Positions 1 to 8,936 of a DNA stretch of 64,000 nt are shown here, piece by piece. Position 1 is the stretch's first letter. Every line of letters starts with the position of its first letter. The translations under genes were made by a program, and so were the position numbers. Source of the stretch: Brevibacillus reuszeri (GTDB taxonomy: Bacteria > Bacillota > Bacilli > Brevibacillales > Brevibacillaceae); assembly GCF_002897295.1 (NCBI RefSeq), contig NZ_BEXF01000026.1:1-64000 (forward strand). Direction: 5' to 3'. Under the pieces are notes generated by a model. The model worked only from the letters and a program-made list of their open reading frames with translations, searched no databases and was not told where the DNA came from.

Positions 1-127
1 ATATCGACTACTATAACTGCAAGCGAATCAAGACAAAATTAAAAGGCTTGAGTCCAGTACAATACCGAACTCAAACCCTTCAGATTGCTTAAATAAAATA
101 CGTGTCCAACTTTATGGGGTCACTTCA
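1..127 (+). mobile_element. Right end of an IS3-family insertion sequence (IS150-like), truncated by the window edge
   Basis: The first 92 bases encode the last residues of an IS3-type transposase. About 10 bases downstream, positions 102-127 read as a typical IS3/IS150-group terminal inverted repeat (core TGTCCAACTTTATGGGGTCA). The left end and most of the transposase lie outside the window, so completeness and the target duplication cannot be judged. Confidence 0.75.
3..92 (+). CDS. IS3-family transposase (OrfB, DDE integrase), C-terminal 29 residues only
   Basis: An open frame entering from the left edge ends at TAA 90-92. Its translation contains YYNxKRI and the ending GLSPVQYR, the near-invariant C-terminus of IS3/IS150 OrfB transposases, where this segment follows the catalytic Glu of the rve domain. 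Only the tail is visible, so activity cannot be assessed. The stop lies just inside the terminal inverted repeat, the usual IS3 arrangement. Confidence 0.75.
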   Translation: MDYYNCKRIKTKLKGLSPVQYRTQTLQIA

Positions 128-168
128 ACAAGCAGGAAAAGTCAGGCTGTTCTTTTTTTCGTAATTCA

Positions 169-197
169 TTGACTAATCGGATGGAAGACGGCAAAAT
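169..197 (+). promoter_or_regulatory. Putative sigma-A promoter of the acyl-CoA operon
   Basis: TTGACT (169-174), 17 bases, CAAAAT (192-197). The -10 matches consensus at 4 of 6 positions. The predicted start near 204 would place the palindromic operator at 213-228 just downstream, suitable for repression. Confidence 0.4.
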
Positions 198-212
198 GTA
201 GATATACAAAAT

Positions 213-228
213 GAGCGAACGCTCGATC
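213..228 (+). promoter_or_regulatory. TetR-type operator upstream of the thiolase gene
   Basis: The 16-mer GAGCGAACGCTCGATC is a near-palindrome (12 of 16 positions self-complementary). It closely resembles GACCGAACGNTCGGTC-type operators described for TetR regulators of acyl-CoA catabolism. A related 16-mer lies just before the tetR gene at 4880-4895. Which protein binds is inferred. Confidence 0.5.
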
Positions 229-279
229 AATTCAATTTTTGTTGATGAGCTATTCTGCAGCAGAATGGAGGGTCATTCG

Positions 280-1458
280 ATGAAGACAGTGATTGTGGGG
301 GCAGCACGTACCCCGTTCGGTAAGTTTGGAGGTTCATTGAAAGCTTTGTCTGCTGTAGATTTGGGAGCGGTAGTGATCAAGGAAGCACTTGAGCGCTCCG
401 GTGTTTCAGGTGCCCAGGTAGACGAGGTCATCATGGGCATGGTCGTACAGGCAGGAGCGGGTCAGGTACCGTCCCGTCAAGCCGCCAGAAAAGCGGGACT
501 GCCTTGGGATGTAGCGAGCGAGACGATCAACAAGGTATGTGCCTCCGGTATGCGAGCCGTTACGATGGGAGATCAGATCATCCGTGCGGGTGATGGCGAA
601 ATTATTGTCGCAGGTGGCATGGAAAGCATGAGCAACGCGCCCTATGCCCTGCCAGACGCTCGTTACGGGATGCGGATGGGAGACGCGACAGTTCGTGATC
701 TGATGATGTACGACGGGCTTACATGTCCGTTTGATCAGGTGCCGATGGCGGTTCACGGAAGCAATGTCGCAGAAGAGTATGAAATCACACGTGAGGCTCA
801 GGATGAGTGGGCACTCCGCAGCCAGCAGCGTACAGCACTGGCGGTTGCCGGTGGACGCTTTGACGAAGAGATTGTAGCCGTATCGATTCCCCAGCGAAAA
901 GGCGAGCCAGTGCAGGTCACCAAAGACGAGGGACCGCGTCCGGATACAACAATAGAGGGACTTTCCAAGCTGCCGCCGGTTTATAAAAAGGACGGAACGA
1001 TTACGGCGGGCAATGCACCCGGGATTAATGATGGTGCAGCAGCAATGGTGTTGATGTCCGATGCCAAAGCAGAGGAGCTCGGGATCAAGCCCCTCGCAAC
1101 AATCCTCGGACATGCACAGGTAGGGGCAGAAGCTCCTTATATTGCGACAACTCCGGGCCTCGCCATCAACAAGCTTTTGGAAAAGACGGGAATCTCCCTC
1201 GATGAAATTGACTTGTTTGAGGTCAATGAGGCGTTTGCAGCAGTAACGCTGACAAGCGGCAAAATCGTTGGATGGGATGATGAAAAAGTAAATGTAAACG
1301 GGGGAGCGATCGCGCTCGGTCACCCGATCGGAGCGAGTGGAGCACGCATTATCATGCACCTCGCGTATGAGCTGAAAAGACGCGGTGGCGGTTTGGGCAT
1401 CGCAGCGATATGCAGTGGAGCGGCACAGGGTGACGCTATCTTGATTAAAGTGGAGTAG
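280..1458 (+). CDS. Acetyl-CoA C-acetyltransferase (thiolase)
   Basis: This thiolase of 392 residues condenses two acetyl-CoA or cleaves acetoacetyl-CoA in the cytosol. The acyl-accepting Cys87 lies in the VCASGMRA motif. NEAFAAV and GGAIALGHPIGASGARI carry the conserved His. The C-terminal catalytic Cys is in CSGAAQG, where most relatives have CxGGGQG; the CxG core is kept. An upstream in-frame ATG at 211 lies in the operator, so I chose ATG 280, which has GGAGG at 268-272. hbd follows after 13 bases, indicating one operon. A second thiolase lies at 43161. Confidence 0.92.
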   Translation: MKTVIVGAARTPFGKFGGSLKALSAVDLGAVVIKEALERSGVSGAQVDEVIMGMVVQAGAGQVPSRQAARKAGLPWDVASETINKVCASGMRAVTMGDQIIRAGDGEIIVAGGMESMSNAPYALPDARYGMRMGDATVRDLMMYDGLTCPFDQVPMAVHGSNVAEEYEITREAQDEWALRSQQRTALAVAGGRFDEEIVAVSIPQRKGEPVQVTKDEGPRPDTTIEGLSKLPPVYKKDGTITAGNAPGINDGAAAMVLMSDAKAEELGIKPLATILGHAQVGAEAPYIATTPGLAINKLLEKTGISLDEIDLFEVNEAFAAVTLTSGKIVGWDDEKVNVNGGAIALGHPIGASGARIIMHLAYELKRRGGGLGIAAICSGAAQGDAILIKVE

Positions 1459-1471
1459 GGAGGCCTTTTTC

Positions 1472-2323
1472 ATGAACGTACAAACGATTATGGTCATCGG
1501 AGCGGGACAAATGGGCAGCGGTATCGCTCAAGTAGCAGCGCAGGCAGGCTTTCGGGTATATCTGAATGACATCCGACAAGAATTCGTCGAGCGCGGTCTT
1601 GCTACGATCACAGGCAATCTTTCACGCAACGTGGAAAAAGGCAAGCTCAGTGAAGAGGAAAAACAAGCGATTCTCTCTCGTCTCGTTTTGTCGACTGATT
1701 TGGCTGACGGCCAGCATGTAGATTTTGTAGTAGAGGCAGTTACCGAAAACATGGCTGTCAAAACACAAATTTTCACCAAGCTCGATGAAGTATGCCCACC
1801 GCATACTGTCCTGGCGAGCAACACCTCCTCGTTGCCTATTACCGAAATCGCGGCTGTCACCAAACGCCCTGAAAAGGTAATCGGAATGCACTTCATGAAC
1901 CCGGTTCCAGTGATGAAGCTGGTCGAAATTATTCGAGGATTGCAAACAGCGGACGAGGTTTACCAGCTTACAGAGGATCTATCCAAGCAGATGGGCAAAG
2001 TGCCTGTCAGCGTGAACGACTTCCCGGGATTTGTCTCTAACCGCGTGCTGATGCCGATGATCAACGAAGCGATCTACTGTGTATACGAAGGCGTTGCAAC
2101 TCCAGAGGCGATTGACGAAGTGATGAAGCTGGGGATGAATCATCCGATGGGACCGCTCAAGCTCGCTGATTTTATCGGTCTGGATACATGCCTCTACATC
2201 ATGGAGGTCCTGCACGAAGGATTTGCGGACTCCAAATACCGCCCATGCCCACTTCTGCGGAAATATGTGAAAGCGGGCTGGCTCGGTAAAAAATCCGGTC
2301 GAGGTTTCTACGTTTACAACTAA
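1472..2323 (+). CDS. hbd: 3-hydroxybutyryl-CoA dehydrogenase
   Basis: A 283-residue NAD(P)-dependent dehydrogenase interconverting 3-hydroxybutyryl-CoA and acetoacetyl-CoA. The N-terminal Rossmann fold opens with GAGQMGSGIAQ. MHFMNPVPVMKLVEI contains the catalytic His, and NDFPGFVSNRVL starts the C-terminal dimerisation domain. Length is normal for the family (about 280-290). The start follows AGGGAGGCC. It lies between the thiolase and two acyl-CoA dehydrogenases, the arrangement of a butyryl-CoA oxidation or synthesis cassette. Similar to B. subtilis MmgB. Confidence 0.93.
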   Translation: MNVQTIMVIGAGQMGSGIAQVAAQAGFRVYLNDIRQEFVERGLATITGNLSRNVEKGKLSEEEKQAILSRLVLSTDLADGQHVDFVVEAVTENMAVKTQIFTKLDEVCPPHTVLASNTSSLPITEIAAVTKRPEKVIGMHFMNPVPVMKLVEIIRGLQTADEVYQLTEDLSKQMGKVPVSVNDFPGFVSNRVLMPMINEAIYCVYEGVATPEAIDEVMKLGMNHPMGPLKLADFIGLDTCLYIMEVLHEGFADSKYRPCPLLRKYVKAGWLGKKSGRGFYVYN

Positions 2324-2355
2324 CAGAGAAATTCGTATGGAAAGGTAGGACGGAC

Positions 2356-3498
2356 ATGGATTTTCGATTAAATGAAGAACAAGAAATGATGCGACGCATG
2401 GTGCGCGATTTTGCCCAAAAGGAGATAGCGCCCTTCGTCCCGGTCATGGAGGAAACGGATCAATTCCCGCGTCACATTATTAAGAAGATGGGCGAAATGG
2501 GGCTGATGGGAATTCCGATCGCCGAGGAATGGGGCGGAGCTGGAGCGGACTTTATCTCCTACATTTTGGCGATTCACGAGATATCTAAAGTGAGTGCAAC
2601 TGTCGGCGTGATCTTGTCTGTGCATACTTCAGTGGGCACGAATCCGATTCTTTATTTCGGGACTGACGAGCAGAAGAAAAAATACATGCCAAAGCTGGCA
2701 GGTGGCGAATATCTCGGAGCGTTTGCGCTCACGGAGCCTCATGCTGGCTCGGATGCGAGCAGTATCAGGACGACTGCCGTCAGACAAGGTGATGAGTACA
2801 TCCTCAACGGAAACAAGGTGTTTATCACAAACGGCGGCGAAGCAGATACGTATATCGCGTTTGCTGTAACCGATTCCAGCAAAGGAACAAAAGGAATTTC
2901 TGCCTTTATCGTGGAAAAGGATACACCAGGATTTTCCGTTGGGAAAAAAGAAAAGAAAATGGGCCTGCACGGCTCCTATACAACAGAGCTGGTCTTCGAC
3001 AATGCACGTGTACCTGCCGCTAATCTGCTGGGTGATGAAGGAGAAGGCTTTTGCATCGCAATGGCTAATCTGGACTCAGGTCGAATCGGGATTGCTGCAC
3101 AAGCATTAGGAATTGCCGAGGCAGCGGTGCAGTACGCCACGGAGTATGCAAAAGAGCGCAAGCAATTCGGTCAAGCAATCGGCAAACAGCAAGCGATTGG
3201 CTTCAAGCTTGCCGATATGGCAACAAAGGCGGAGGTAGCCCGCCTGCTGGTCTATCGTGCAGCATGGCTCAGAAGTCAGGGCATTTCCTGTGGGATGGAA
3301 GCGTCCATGGCGAAACGCTTTGCGACCGATACCGCGATGGAGCTGGCGACAGAAGCTGTGCAAATCTTTGGCGGCTATGGCTACACGAGAGAATACCCGG
3401 TTGAAAGGTTGTTCCGCGATGCCAAGGTTACGCAAATTTATGAAGGCACCAACGAAATTCAACGTATTGTGATCGCCAAGCATTTGCTTGCTGACTAA
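2356..3498 (+). CDS. Short-chain acyl-CoA dehydrogenase (butyryl-CoA type)
   Basis: A 380-residue FAD flavoenzyme that introduces a 2,3 double bond into acyl-CoA and passes electrons to ETF. The family signature ALTEPHAGSDAS and the FAD-binding QIFGGYGYTREYPVER are present. The catalytic base is Glu363 in YEGTNEIQR. The ATG follows GGTAGGACGG, 32 bases after hbd. It is a close paralogue of the next gene, apparently a tandem duplication. Substrate (butyryl-, isobutyryl- or 2-methylbutyryl-CoA) cannot be fixed from sequence. Confidence 0.92.
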   Translation: MDFRLNEEQEMMRRMVRDFAQKEIAPFVPVMEETDQFPRHIIKKMGEMGLMGIPIAEEWGGAGADFISYILAIHEISKVSATVGVILSVHTSVGTNPILYFGTDEQKKKYMPKLAGGEYLGAFALTEPHAGSDASSIRTTAVRQGDEYILNGNKVFITNGGEADTYIAFAVTDSSKGTKGISAFIVEKDTPGFSVGKKEKKMGLHGSYTTELVFDNARVPAANLLGDEGEGFCIAMANLDSGRIGIAAQALGIAEAAVQYATEYAKERKQFGQAIGKQQAIGFKLADMATKAEVARLLVYRAAWLRSQGISCGMEASMAKRFATDTAMELATEAVQIFGGYGYTREYPVERLFRDAKVTQIYEGTNEIQRIVIAKHLLAD

Positions 3499-3567
3499 TA
3501 GAGCAAAGTCCGGCGGGGGACATTCTCGGGCACGGACTTGCGAACAGCACATGGGGGAGTGATAGAT

Positions 3568-4710
3568 ATGAATTTCCAACTGACTGAAGAACATGACATG
3601 ATGCGAAAAATGATCCGCGACTTTGCCGAGACCCAAGTGGCTCCGACAGCAGCGGAACGTGATGAGGAAGAGCGTTTTGACCGTTCCATTTTCGAACAGA
3701 TGGCAGAGCTTGGACTGACCGGTATTCCATGGCCGGAAGAGTACGGCGGGGCAGGCGCTGACTATTTGAGCTACGTCATTGCAGTGGAAGAACTCTCCCG
3801 TGTGGACGCCTCGATTGGCGTTACTTTGTCCGCACAGGTTTCATTGGCTAGCTGGCCAATCTACAAGTTTGGTACAGAGGAGCAGAAGCAAAAGTTCCTG
3901 CGTCCGCTGGCAGAAGGAAAGAAAATGGGTGCATACTGTTTGACGGAGCCAGGCTCTGGTTCTGATTCGGCGGGAATGCGCACGACTGCGGTACTAGATG
4001 GAGACCACTACGTATTAAATGGTAGCAAAATCTTCATTACCAACGCAGGCGAAGCCGAAATTTACATCGTTTTTGCTGTAACCAGTCCTGAGCTGAAGCA
4101 CAAAGGAATCACAGCCTTTATCGTGGAAAAAGGCATGGACGGCTTTACGATGGGGAAAAAAGAAAAGAAACTCGGGATTCGCTCCTCGCCAACACTCGCG
4201 GTCAATTTTGACAACGTCCGCGTACCAGTAGAAAACATGCTGGGCGAAGAGGGCCAAGGCTTCAAGATCGCGATGATGACCTTGGACGGAGGACGAAACG
4301 GAATCGCAGCGCAAGCATTGGGAATTGCTCAAGGAGCATTCGAGCATGCGCGTGATTATGCCAAAGAACGCAAACAGTTTGGCAAACCAATTGCTGCCCT
4401 GCAGGCTATCCAGTTTAAGCTGGCGGATATGGCGACCAAAATCGAGGCGGCGCGTCTGCTTACGTACCAAGCTGCCTGGTTGGAGGATCAAGGCTTGCCA
4501 TACGGAAAAGCTTCTGCGATGTCCAAAGTATTTGCAGGGGATACGGCGATGGAAGTCACTACCGAAGCTGTGCAAGTATTCGGTGGCTACGGCTACACGC
4601 GTGAATATCCGGTGGAACGCTTCATGCGGGATGCAAAAATCACCCAAATCTATGAAGGAACCAACGAAATTCAGCGTGTTGTTATTAGCAATTACTTGCT
4701 CAAAGAATAG
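3568..4710 (+). CDS. Acyl-CoA dehydrogenase, tandem paralogue
   Basis: A 380-residue acyl-CoA dehydrogenase with CLTEPGSGSDSAG, VFGGYGYTREYPVERF and the catalytic Glu in YEGTNEIQR near the C-terminus. An in-frame TTG at 3538 exists, but ATG 3568 has GGGGGAG eight bases upstream and its N-terminus (MNFQLTEEHDMM) aligns with the preceding paralogue, so 3568 is preferred. Two paralogues side by side suggest different branched or straight short-chain substrates, consistent with the mutase downstream. No clear terminator follows; the next gene has its own promoter. Confidence 0.92.
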   Translation: MNFQLTEEHDMMRKMIRDFAETQVAPTAAERDEEERFDRSIFEQMAELGLTGIPWPEEYGGAGADYLSYVIAVEELSRVDASIGVTLSAQVSLASWPIYKFGTEEQKQKFLRPLAEGKKMGAYCLTEPGSGSDSAGMRTTAVLDGDHYVLNGSKIFITNAGEAEIYIVFAVTSPELKHKGITAFIVEKGMDGFTMGKKEKKLGIRSSPTLAVNFDNVRVPVENMLGEEGQGFKIAMMTLDGGRNGIAAQALGIAQGAFEHARDYAKERKQFGKPIAALQAIQFKLADMATKIEAARLLTYQAAWLEDQGLPYGKASAMSKVFAGDTAMEVTTEAVQVFGGYGYTREYPVERFMRDAKITQIYEGTNEIQRVVISNYLLKE

Positions 4711-4794
4711 AATCACTATGTTATAAAATGCGTCAGAAAAAATTTTCATAGCGGTAAACGGTTTTTCTGTATGTAGGAACGGGAAAAGAAAGGT

Positions 4795-4823
4795 TTGGCA
4801 TTAGGCTCTTACTCGCGTATAAT
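4795..4823 (+). promoter_or_regulatory. Sigma-A promoter of the tetR gene
   Basis: TTGGCA (4795-4800), 17 bases, TATAAT (4818-4823). Near-consensus. Transcription would start around 4830, about 50 bases before the operator at 4880. Confidence 0.75.
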
Positions 4824-4879
4824 GGTTGCGAAACGATACTGAGTAGAGTGTTTGCGCCTTTCTTTTCCATAAGGTGTCT

Positions 4880-4895
4880 GACCAAACGCTCAGTC
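4880..4895 (+). promoter_or_regulatory. TetR-type operator in the tetR leader
   Basis: GACCAAACGCTCAGTC matches the GACCGAACGNTCGGTC-type pattern at 14 of 16 positions and shares the AACGCTC core with the site at 213-228. It lies 21 bases before the GTG start and downstream of the promoter, so a bound repressor would block elongation or translation. Autoregulation is inferred. Confidence 0.5.
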
Positions 4896-4916
4896 GGTTG
4901 GAAAGGTGGATTTGTT

Positions 4917-5549
4917 GTGTCCGAAAAAAGAAAAACCATACCGTCCCTAGTAAAGGACCCGAAGCTGATTGAAAAACGGCGGGAACAGATTATTGAGGCT
5001 GCTGTTCATCTCTTTATTCATAAAGGCTTCCATAAAACAACGACGAGAGAGATTGCTCGGGCGTCTGGTTTTAGTATCGGGACTTTATACGAATATATCG
5101 AGTCAAAAGAAGATGTTCTCTATCTCGTATGCGATGCGATCCATGCGGAGATGGAAACTCGTTTGCGTGAAGCGATTAACTTTAACGGAACGGGTCTGAA
5201 AATTTTAAAGCTCGCATTGAAGAGCCTCATTCGTGTGATGGACCAGATGAGCGACCGCGTATTGCTCATTTATCAAGAATCCAAATCACTTCCAAAAGAA
5301 ACGCTTCGCTATGTGCTGGGGCGTGAGGAAGAAATTTCGCAAATTTTTGTGGAGATCCTGCATCGCGGGATTGACGACGGATCACTGCGCATTGATGAAA
5401 AGCATGTCAAGCTGATGGCTGACAATATCATGGTGCTGGGTGAGATGTGGGTATTCCGCCGCTGGGCGCTGCACAAGCACTATTCATTAGAGGAGTACAC
5501 CGAGAAGCAGATTACACTGTTGCTTCGTGAAATTAGTGTCTCCGAATGA
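4917..5549 (+). CDS. TetR/AcrR-family transcriptional regulator of acyl-CoA metabolism
   Basis: A 210-residue TetR-type regulator. The N-terminal DNA-binding helices span residues about 20-70, with TTREIARASGFSIGTLYEYI as the helix-turn-helix. The all-alpha C-terminal domain is of the type that binds acyl-CoA or similar ligands in FadR/LiuQ-like proteins. I chose GTG 4917, with AAAGGTGGA upstream; an in-frame earlier start near 4848 would read through the operator. Position between the acyl-CoA dehydrogenases and icmF, plus two operator-like sites, suggests it represses this cluster and itself. The ligand is unknown. Confidence 0.85.
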   Translation: MSEKRKTIPSLVKDPKLIEKRREQIIEAAVHLFIHKGFHKTTTREIARASGFSIGTLYEYIESKEDVLYLVCDAIHAEMETRLREAINFNGTGLKILKLALKSLIRVMDQMSDRVLLIYQESKSLPKETLRYVLGREEEISQIFVEILHRGIDDGSLRIDEKHVKLMADNIMVLGEMWVFRRWALHKHYSLEEYTEKQITLLLREISVSE

Positions 5550-5633
5550 ATAGAAAACGTTTAGAGAGTCCGGAGCTTATGTCGGGTCTTTTTGAACTGC
5601 TTTTCTAAAAAGATTCTCGGGGAGAGTGGAACG

Positions 5634-8600
5634 ATGGAAACCGAAGTGTATCGTCCGCAAAACAAGGTTCGTTTTGTGACCGCAGCCAGCTTGTATGACG
5701 GTCATGACGCCTCGATCAATATTATGCGTCGCATTTTGCAATCATCTGGAGTGGAAGTGATCCATTTAGGTCATAACCGCTCTGTTGACGACATCGTGAC
5801 GGCTGCCATACAAGAGGATGTGCAAGGAATTGCCATCAGCTCGTATCAGGGTGGTCATGTGGAGTATTTTAAGTACATTATTGATCTGTTGCGCGAGCGA
5901 GGAGCTGAGCACATCCGCGTATTTGGTGGCGGAGGCGGTGTCATCGTTCCACGCGAGATTCGAGAACTCGAGGAATACGGAGTCTGTAAAATCTATTCAC
6001 CTGATGATGGCAGACATCTAGGTCTGCAAGGCATGATTAATGATATGATTCAGAGGTCTGACTTCCCTACCGTCAAGCAGCTTGGCGCCGAGGTTGCAGG
6101 ACTGCAAGAACAAAATCACCAGGCGATAGCGCGGCTTATTTCCGTTGCGGAGTATGCGGTTGATCAGGCAGAATGGGCCGAGCCGCTCAAAAACAATCTG
6201 AGTGAACCAGAAGCCACTATCCCTGTACTCGGGATCACAGGTACGGGGGGTGCAGGAAAAAGCTCGCTTACCGATGAGCTGGTTCGCCGTTTTGTTCGCA
6301 CATATGCAGATAAGACAGTCGCGATTTTGTCTGTCGACCCATCCAAGCAAAAATCCGGTGGGGCATTGCTTGGCGATCGTATTCGCATGAATGCCAATAC
6401 CACACCGCGCGTTTATATGCGCAGTTTAGCTACACGAAAATCCGGGATGGAGCTGTCCGCAGCAGTAAAGGACGCAATCCGGGTAGCACGTGCGGCTCAT
6501 TTTGATCTGATTATTGTAGAGACCAGCGGGATCGGTCAGGGAGATGCGCAAGTAACGGAAGTGTGCGATGTCTCCATGTACGTGATGACCAGCGAATTCG
6601 GTGCCCCTTCTCAGCTTGAAAAAATCGACATGCTCGACTTTGCCGATCTGATTGCGATTAACAAGTTTGAACGCAAAGGCTCGGAGGATGCTCTGCGGGA
6701 GGTACGCAAGCAGTATCGCCGAAACCACCAGCTGTTTGAGCTTCCAGATGAAAAGGTGCCTGTATACGGTACAATTGCCAGCCAGTTCAACGACCCTGGA
6801 ACCAATGTATTGTTCGCGGCATTGATGCATCGAATCGTCGAGAAAACCGGTGTGGAATGGGCTGTTGACGGTCTGGATACGACCCCTGTAAAAATTCATA
6901 AAACTTCGTTGATTCCGACAGAAAGAATCAACTATTTGCAAGAGATAGCCAATACAGTGAGAAACTATCGTCAATACGCAGAAGAACAGTCTGCCATCGC
7001 GCGCAAGCTGTTTCAGCTGCATGGAGCAAAGGAAACGCTGCTTGCCTCGGGAGATTCTGCTGCAGCTGAAGTGGTAGGTGTACTTGAGAAGCAGATCACT
7101 TTGTTCGAAGAAAAGCTCCATCCAGAATGCAAGCGTATTCTCGAAAACTGGCCAAAGCTAAAGGAAGCATACAAGCAAGATCAGTTCGTCACCAAAATCC
7201 GTGACAAGGAAATCGTCACCAAGCTGTTCAGCGAGTCTTTATCAGGTACACGTATATCCAAAGTGGCTGTTCCTGACTATCAGGACTGGGGCGAGCTGCT
7301 GAAATGGTCGTTAAAAGAAAATGTGCCAGGGGAGTTTCCTTATACAGCAGGTGTCTTTCCGTTCAAACGGGAAGGAGAGGACCCGAAGCGGCAGTTTGCT
7401 GGTGAGGGCACTCCTGAGCGGACGAATCGACGCTTCCATTTCCTGTCGCAAAATGACGAAGCGAAGCGACTCAGTACAGCCTTTGACTCGGTTACCCTTT
7501 ACGGGGAAGACCCGGATTATCGCCCAGACATTTATGGGAAGATCGGTACGAGTGGCGTAAGCATTTGTACGCTGGATGACATGAAAAAGCTGTATGCAGG
7601 CTTTGACCTGTGCGCGCCGAGCACTTCTGTATCTATGACGATCAACGGACCGGCTCCGATGATTTTGGCGATGTTCATGAATACGGCGATTGAGCAGCAA
7701 ATCGAAGCATTTATCCAACGTGAGGGGCGTCAGCCTACTGAGGAAGAGAGTGCAAAAATTAAAGTGTATACGCTCTCGACTGTCCGTGGAACGGTGCAAG
7801 CGGACATCCTCAAGGAGGATCAGGGACAAAATACATGCATTTTCTCCACCGAGTTTGCCTTGCGCATGATGGGGGATATCCAGCAGTATTTCATCGACAA
7901 CAAAGTGCGTAACTACTATTCGGTCTCCATCTCTGGCTATCACATCGCGGAGGCAGGAGCCAATCCGATTACGCAGCTGGCATTTACGCTGTCTAACGGC
8001 TTTACGTACGTGGAGTATTATTTGAGCCGTGGCATGCACATTGATGACTTTGCGCCGAATCTGTCCTTTTTCTTCTCCAATGGACTCGATCCTGAGTACA
8101 CGGTCATCGGACGTGTAGCTCGCCGTATTTGGGCTACCGTGATGAAAAATCGATATGGCGGCAATGATCGCAGTCAAAAGCTGAAATATCACATCCAGAC
8201 CTCCGGGCGTTCTCTGCATGCGCAGGAGATGGATTTCAACGATATCAGAACGACTCTGCAAGCCCTGGTAGCGATTTACGACAACTGCAACTCTCTTCAT
8301 ACCAATGCGTATGATGAAGCGATCACGACCCCGACAGAGAACTCTGTGCGCCGTGCGATGGCGATACAGATGATCATCAACAAAGAGATGGGTCTTGCCA
8401 AAAATGAAAATCCACTGCAAGGTGCGTTTATCATCGACGAGCTGACTGATCTGGTTGAAGAGGCGGTTATGCAGGAGTTTGAGCGTATCAGCTCACGTGG
8501 TGGCGTGCTGGGTGCGATGGAGACACAATACCAGCGTGGCAAAATCCAGGATGAGTCTATGTATTATGAGATGAAAAAGCATACAGGTGAGCTGCCGATT

Positions 8601-8885
8601 ATCGGAGTGAACACCTTTATTAATCCAAACGCGTCTGAGGACGATTACGAGATCGAGCTGGCTCGTGCGACAGAAGACGAAAAGGAGCAGCAGATTCTCA
8701 ATCTCCGTGCGTTCCAGGAGAGCAACCGTGACAAGTCACAGGCAGCCTTGCGGAAGCTGCAGGAAGTGGCGATGGCAGGCGGCAACATCTTTGCGGAGCT
8801 AATGGAGACGGTGAAGGTAGCGTCTTTGGGACAAATAAGTGCAGCTTTGTATGAAGTAGGCGGACAATACCGCAGAAATATGTAA
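5634..8885 (+). CDS. icmF: Fused isobutyryl-CoA mutase with G-protein chaperone (IcmF)
   Basis: A 1083-residue single-chain radical B12 mutase. The N-terminal cobalamin-binding domain (about 1-140) has DGHDAS with the cobalt-ligating His24. The central MeaB-like GTPase (about 195-420) has the Walker A GTGGAGKSS around Lys209. The C-terminal TIM-barrel mutase domain (about 550-1083) contains the SVSMTINGPAP and ISGYHIAEAGANP motifs. This order is that of IcmF, known from Geobacillus kaustophilus, which interconverts isobutyryl- and n-butyryl-CoA; some members also accept isovaleryl/pivalyl-CoA. An earlier in-frame ATG at 5592 lacks a good ribosome site; 5634 follows GGGGAGAG. The butyryl-CoA genes upstream fit. 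Confidence 0.92.
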   Translation: METEVYRPQNKVRFVTAASLYDGHDASINIMRRILQSSGVEVIHLGHNRSVDDIVTAAIQEDVQGIAISSYQGGHVEYFKYIIDLLRERGAEHIRVFGGGGGVIVPREIRELEEYGVCKIYSPDDGRHLGLQGMINDMIQRSDFPTVKQLGAEVAGLQEQNHQAIARLISVAEYAVDQAEWAEPLKNNLSEPEATIPVLGITGTGGAGKSSLTDELVRRFVRTYADKTVAILSVDPSKQKSGGALLGDRIRMNANTTPRVYMRSLATRKSGMELSAAVKDAIRVARAAHFDLIIVETSGIGQGDAQVTEVCDVSMYVMTSEFGAPSQLEKIDMLDFADLIAINKFERKGSEDALREVRKQYRRNHQLFELPDEKVPVYGTIASQFNDPGTNVLFAALMHRIVEKTGVEWAVDGLDTTPVKIHKTSLIPTERINYLQEIANTVRNYRQYAEEQSAIARKLFQLHGAKETLLASGDSAAAEVVGVLEKQITLFEEKLHPECKRILENWPKLKEAYKQDQFVTKIRDKEIVTKLFSESLSGTRISKVAVPDYQDWGELLKWSLKENVPGEFPYTAGVFPFKREGEDPKRQFAGEGTPERTNRRFHFLSQNDEAKRLSTAFDSVTLYGEDPDYRPDIYGKIGTSGVSICTLDDMKKLYAGFDLCAPSTSVSMTINGPAPMILAMFMNTAIEQQIEAFIQREGRQPTEEESAKIKVYTLSTVRGTVQADILKEDQGQNTCIFSTEFALRMMGDIQQYFIDNKVRNYYSVSISGYHIAEAGANPITQLAFTLSNGFTYVEYYLSRGMHIDDFAPNLSFFFSNGLDPEYTVIGRVARRIWATVMKNRYGGNDRSQKLKYHIQTSGRSLHAQEMDFNDIRTTLQALVAIYDNCNSLHTNAYDEAITTPTENSVRRAMAIQMIINKEMGLAKNENPLQGAFIIDELTDLVEEAVMQEFERISSRGGVLGAMETQYQRGKIQDESMYYEMKKHTGELPIIGVNTFINPNASEDDYEIELARATEDEKEQQILNLRAFQESNRDKSQAALRKLQEVAMAGGNIFAELMETVKVASLGQISAALYEVGGQYRRNM

Positions 8886-8890
8886 AAAAG

Positions 8891-8917
8891 AATCCCTCGG
8901 TGCTATGCCGAGGGATT
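8891..8917. terminator. Bidirectional terminator between icmF and a DinB-like gene
   Basis: A perfect 10-bp stem (AATCCCTCGG with CCGAGGGATT) and a 7-base loop. An A-run on the left serves as U-run for leftward transcription; on the right the T-tract is short. It separates convergent genes. Confidence 0.75.
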
Positions 8918-8936
8918 GTTTGCTGACGCGCGAAGT

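Noticed and set aside
1622..1945. Frames antisense to hbd
   Set aside because: No ribosome site, no domain and complete overlap with a conserved gene.
7311..8420. 369-residue open frame antisense to icmF
   Set aside because: Lies wholly within the conserved mutase domain; no ribosome site or family features.
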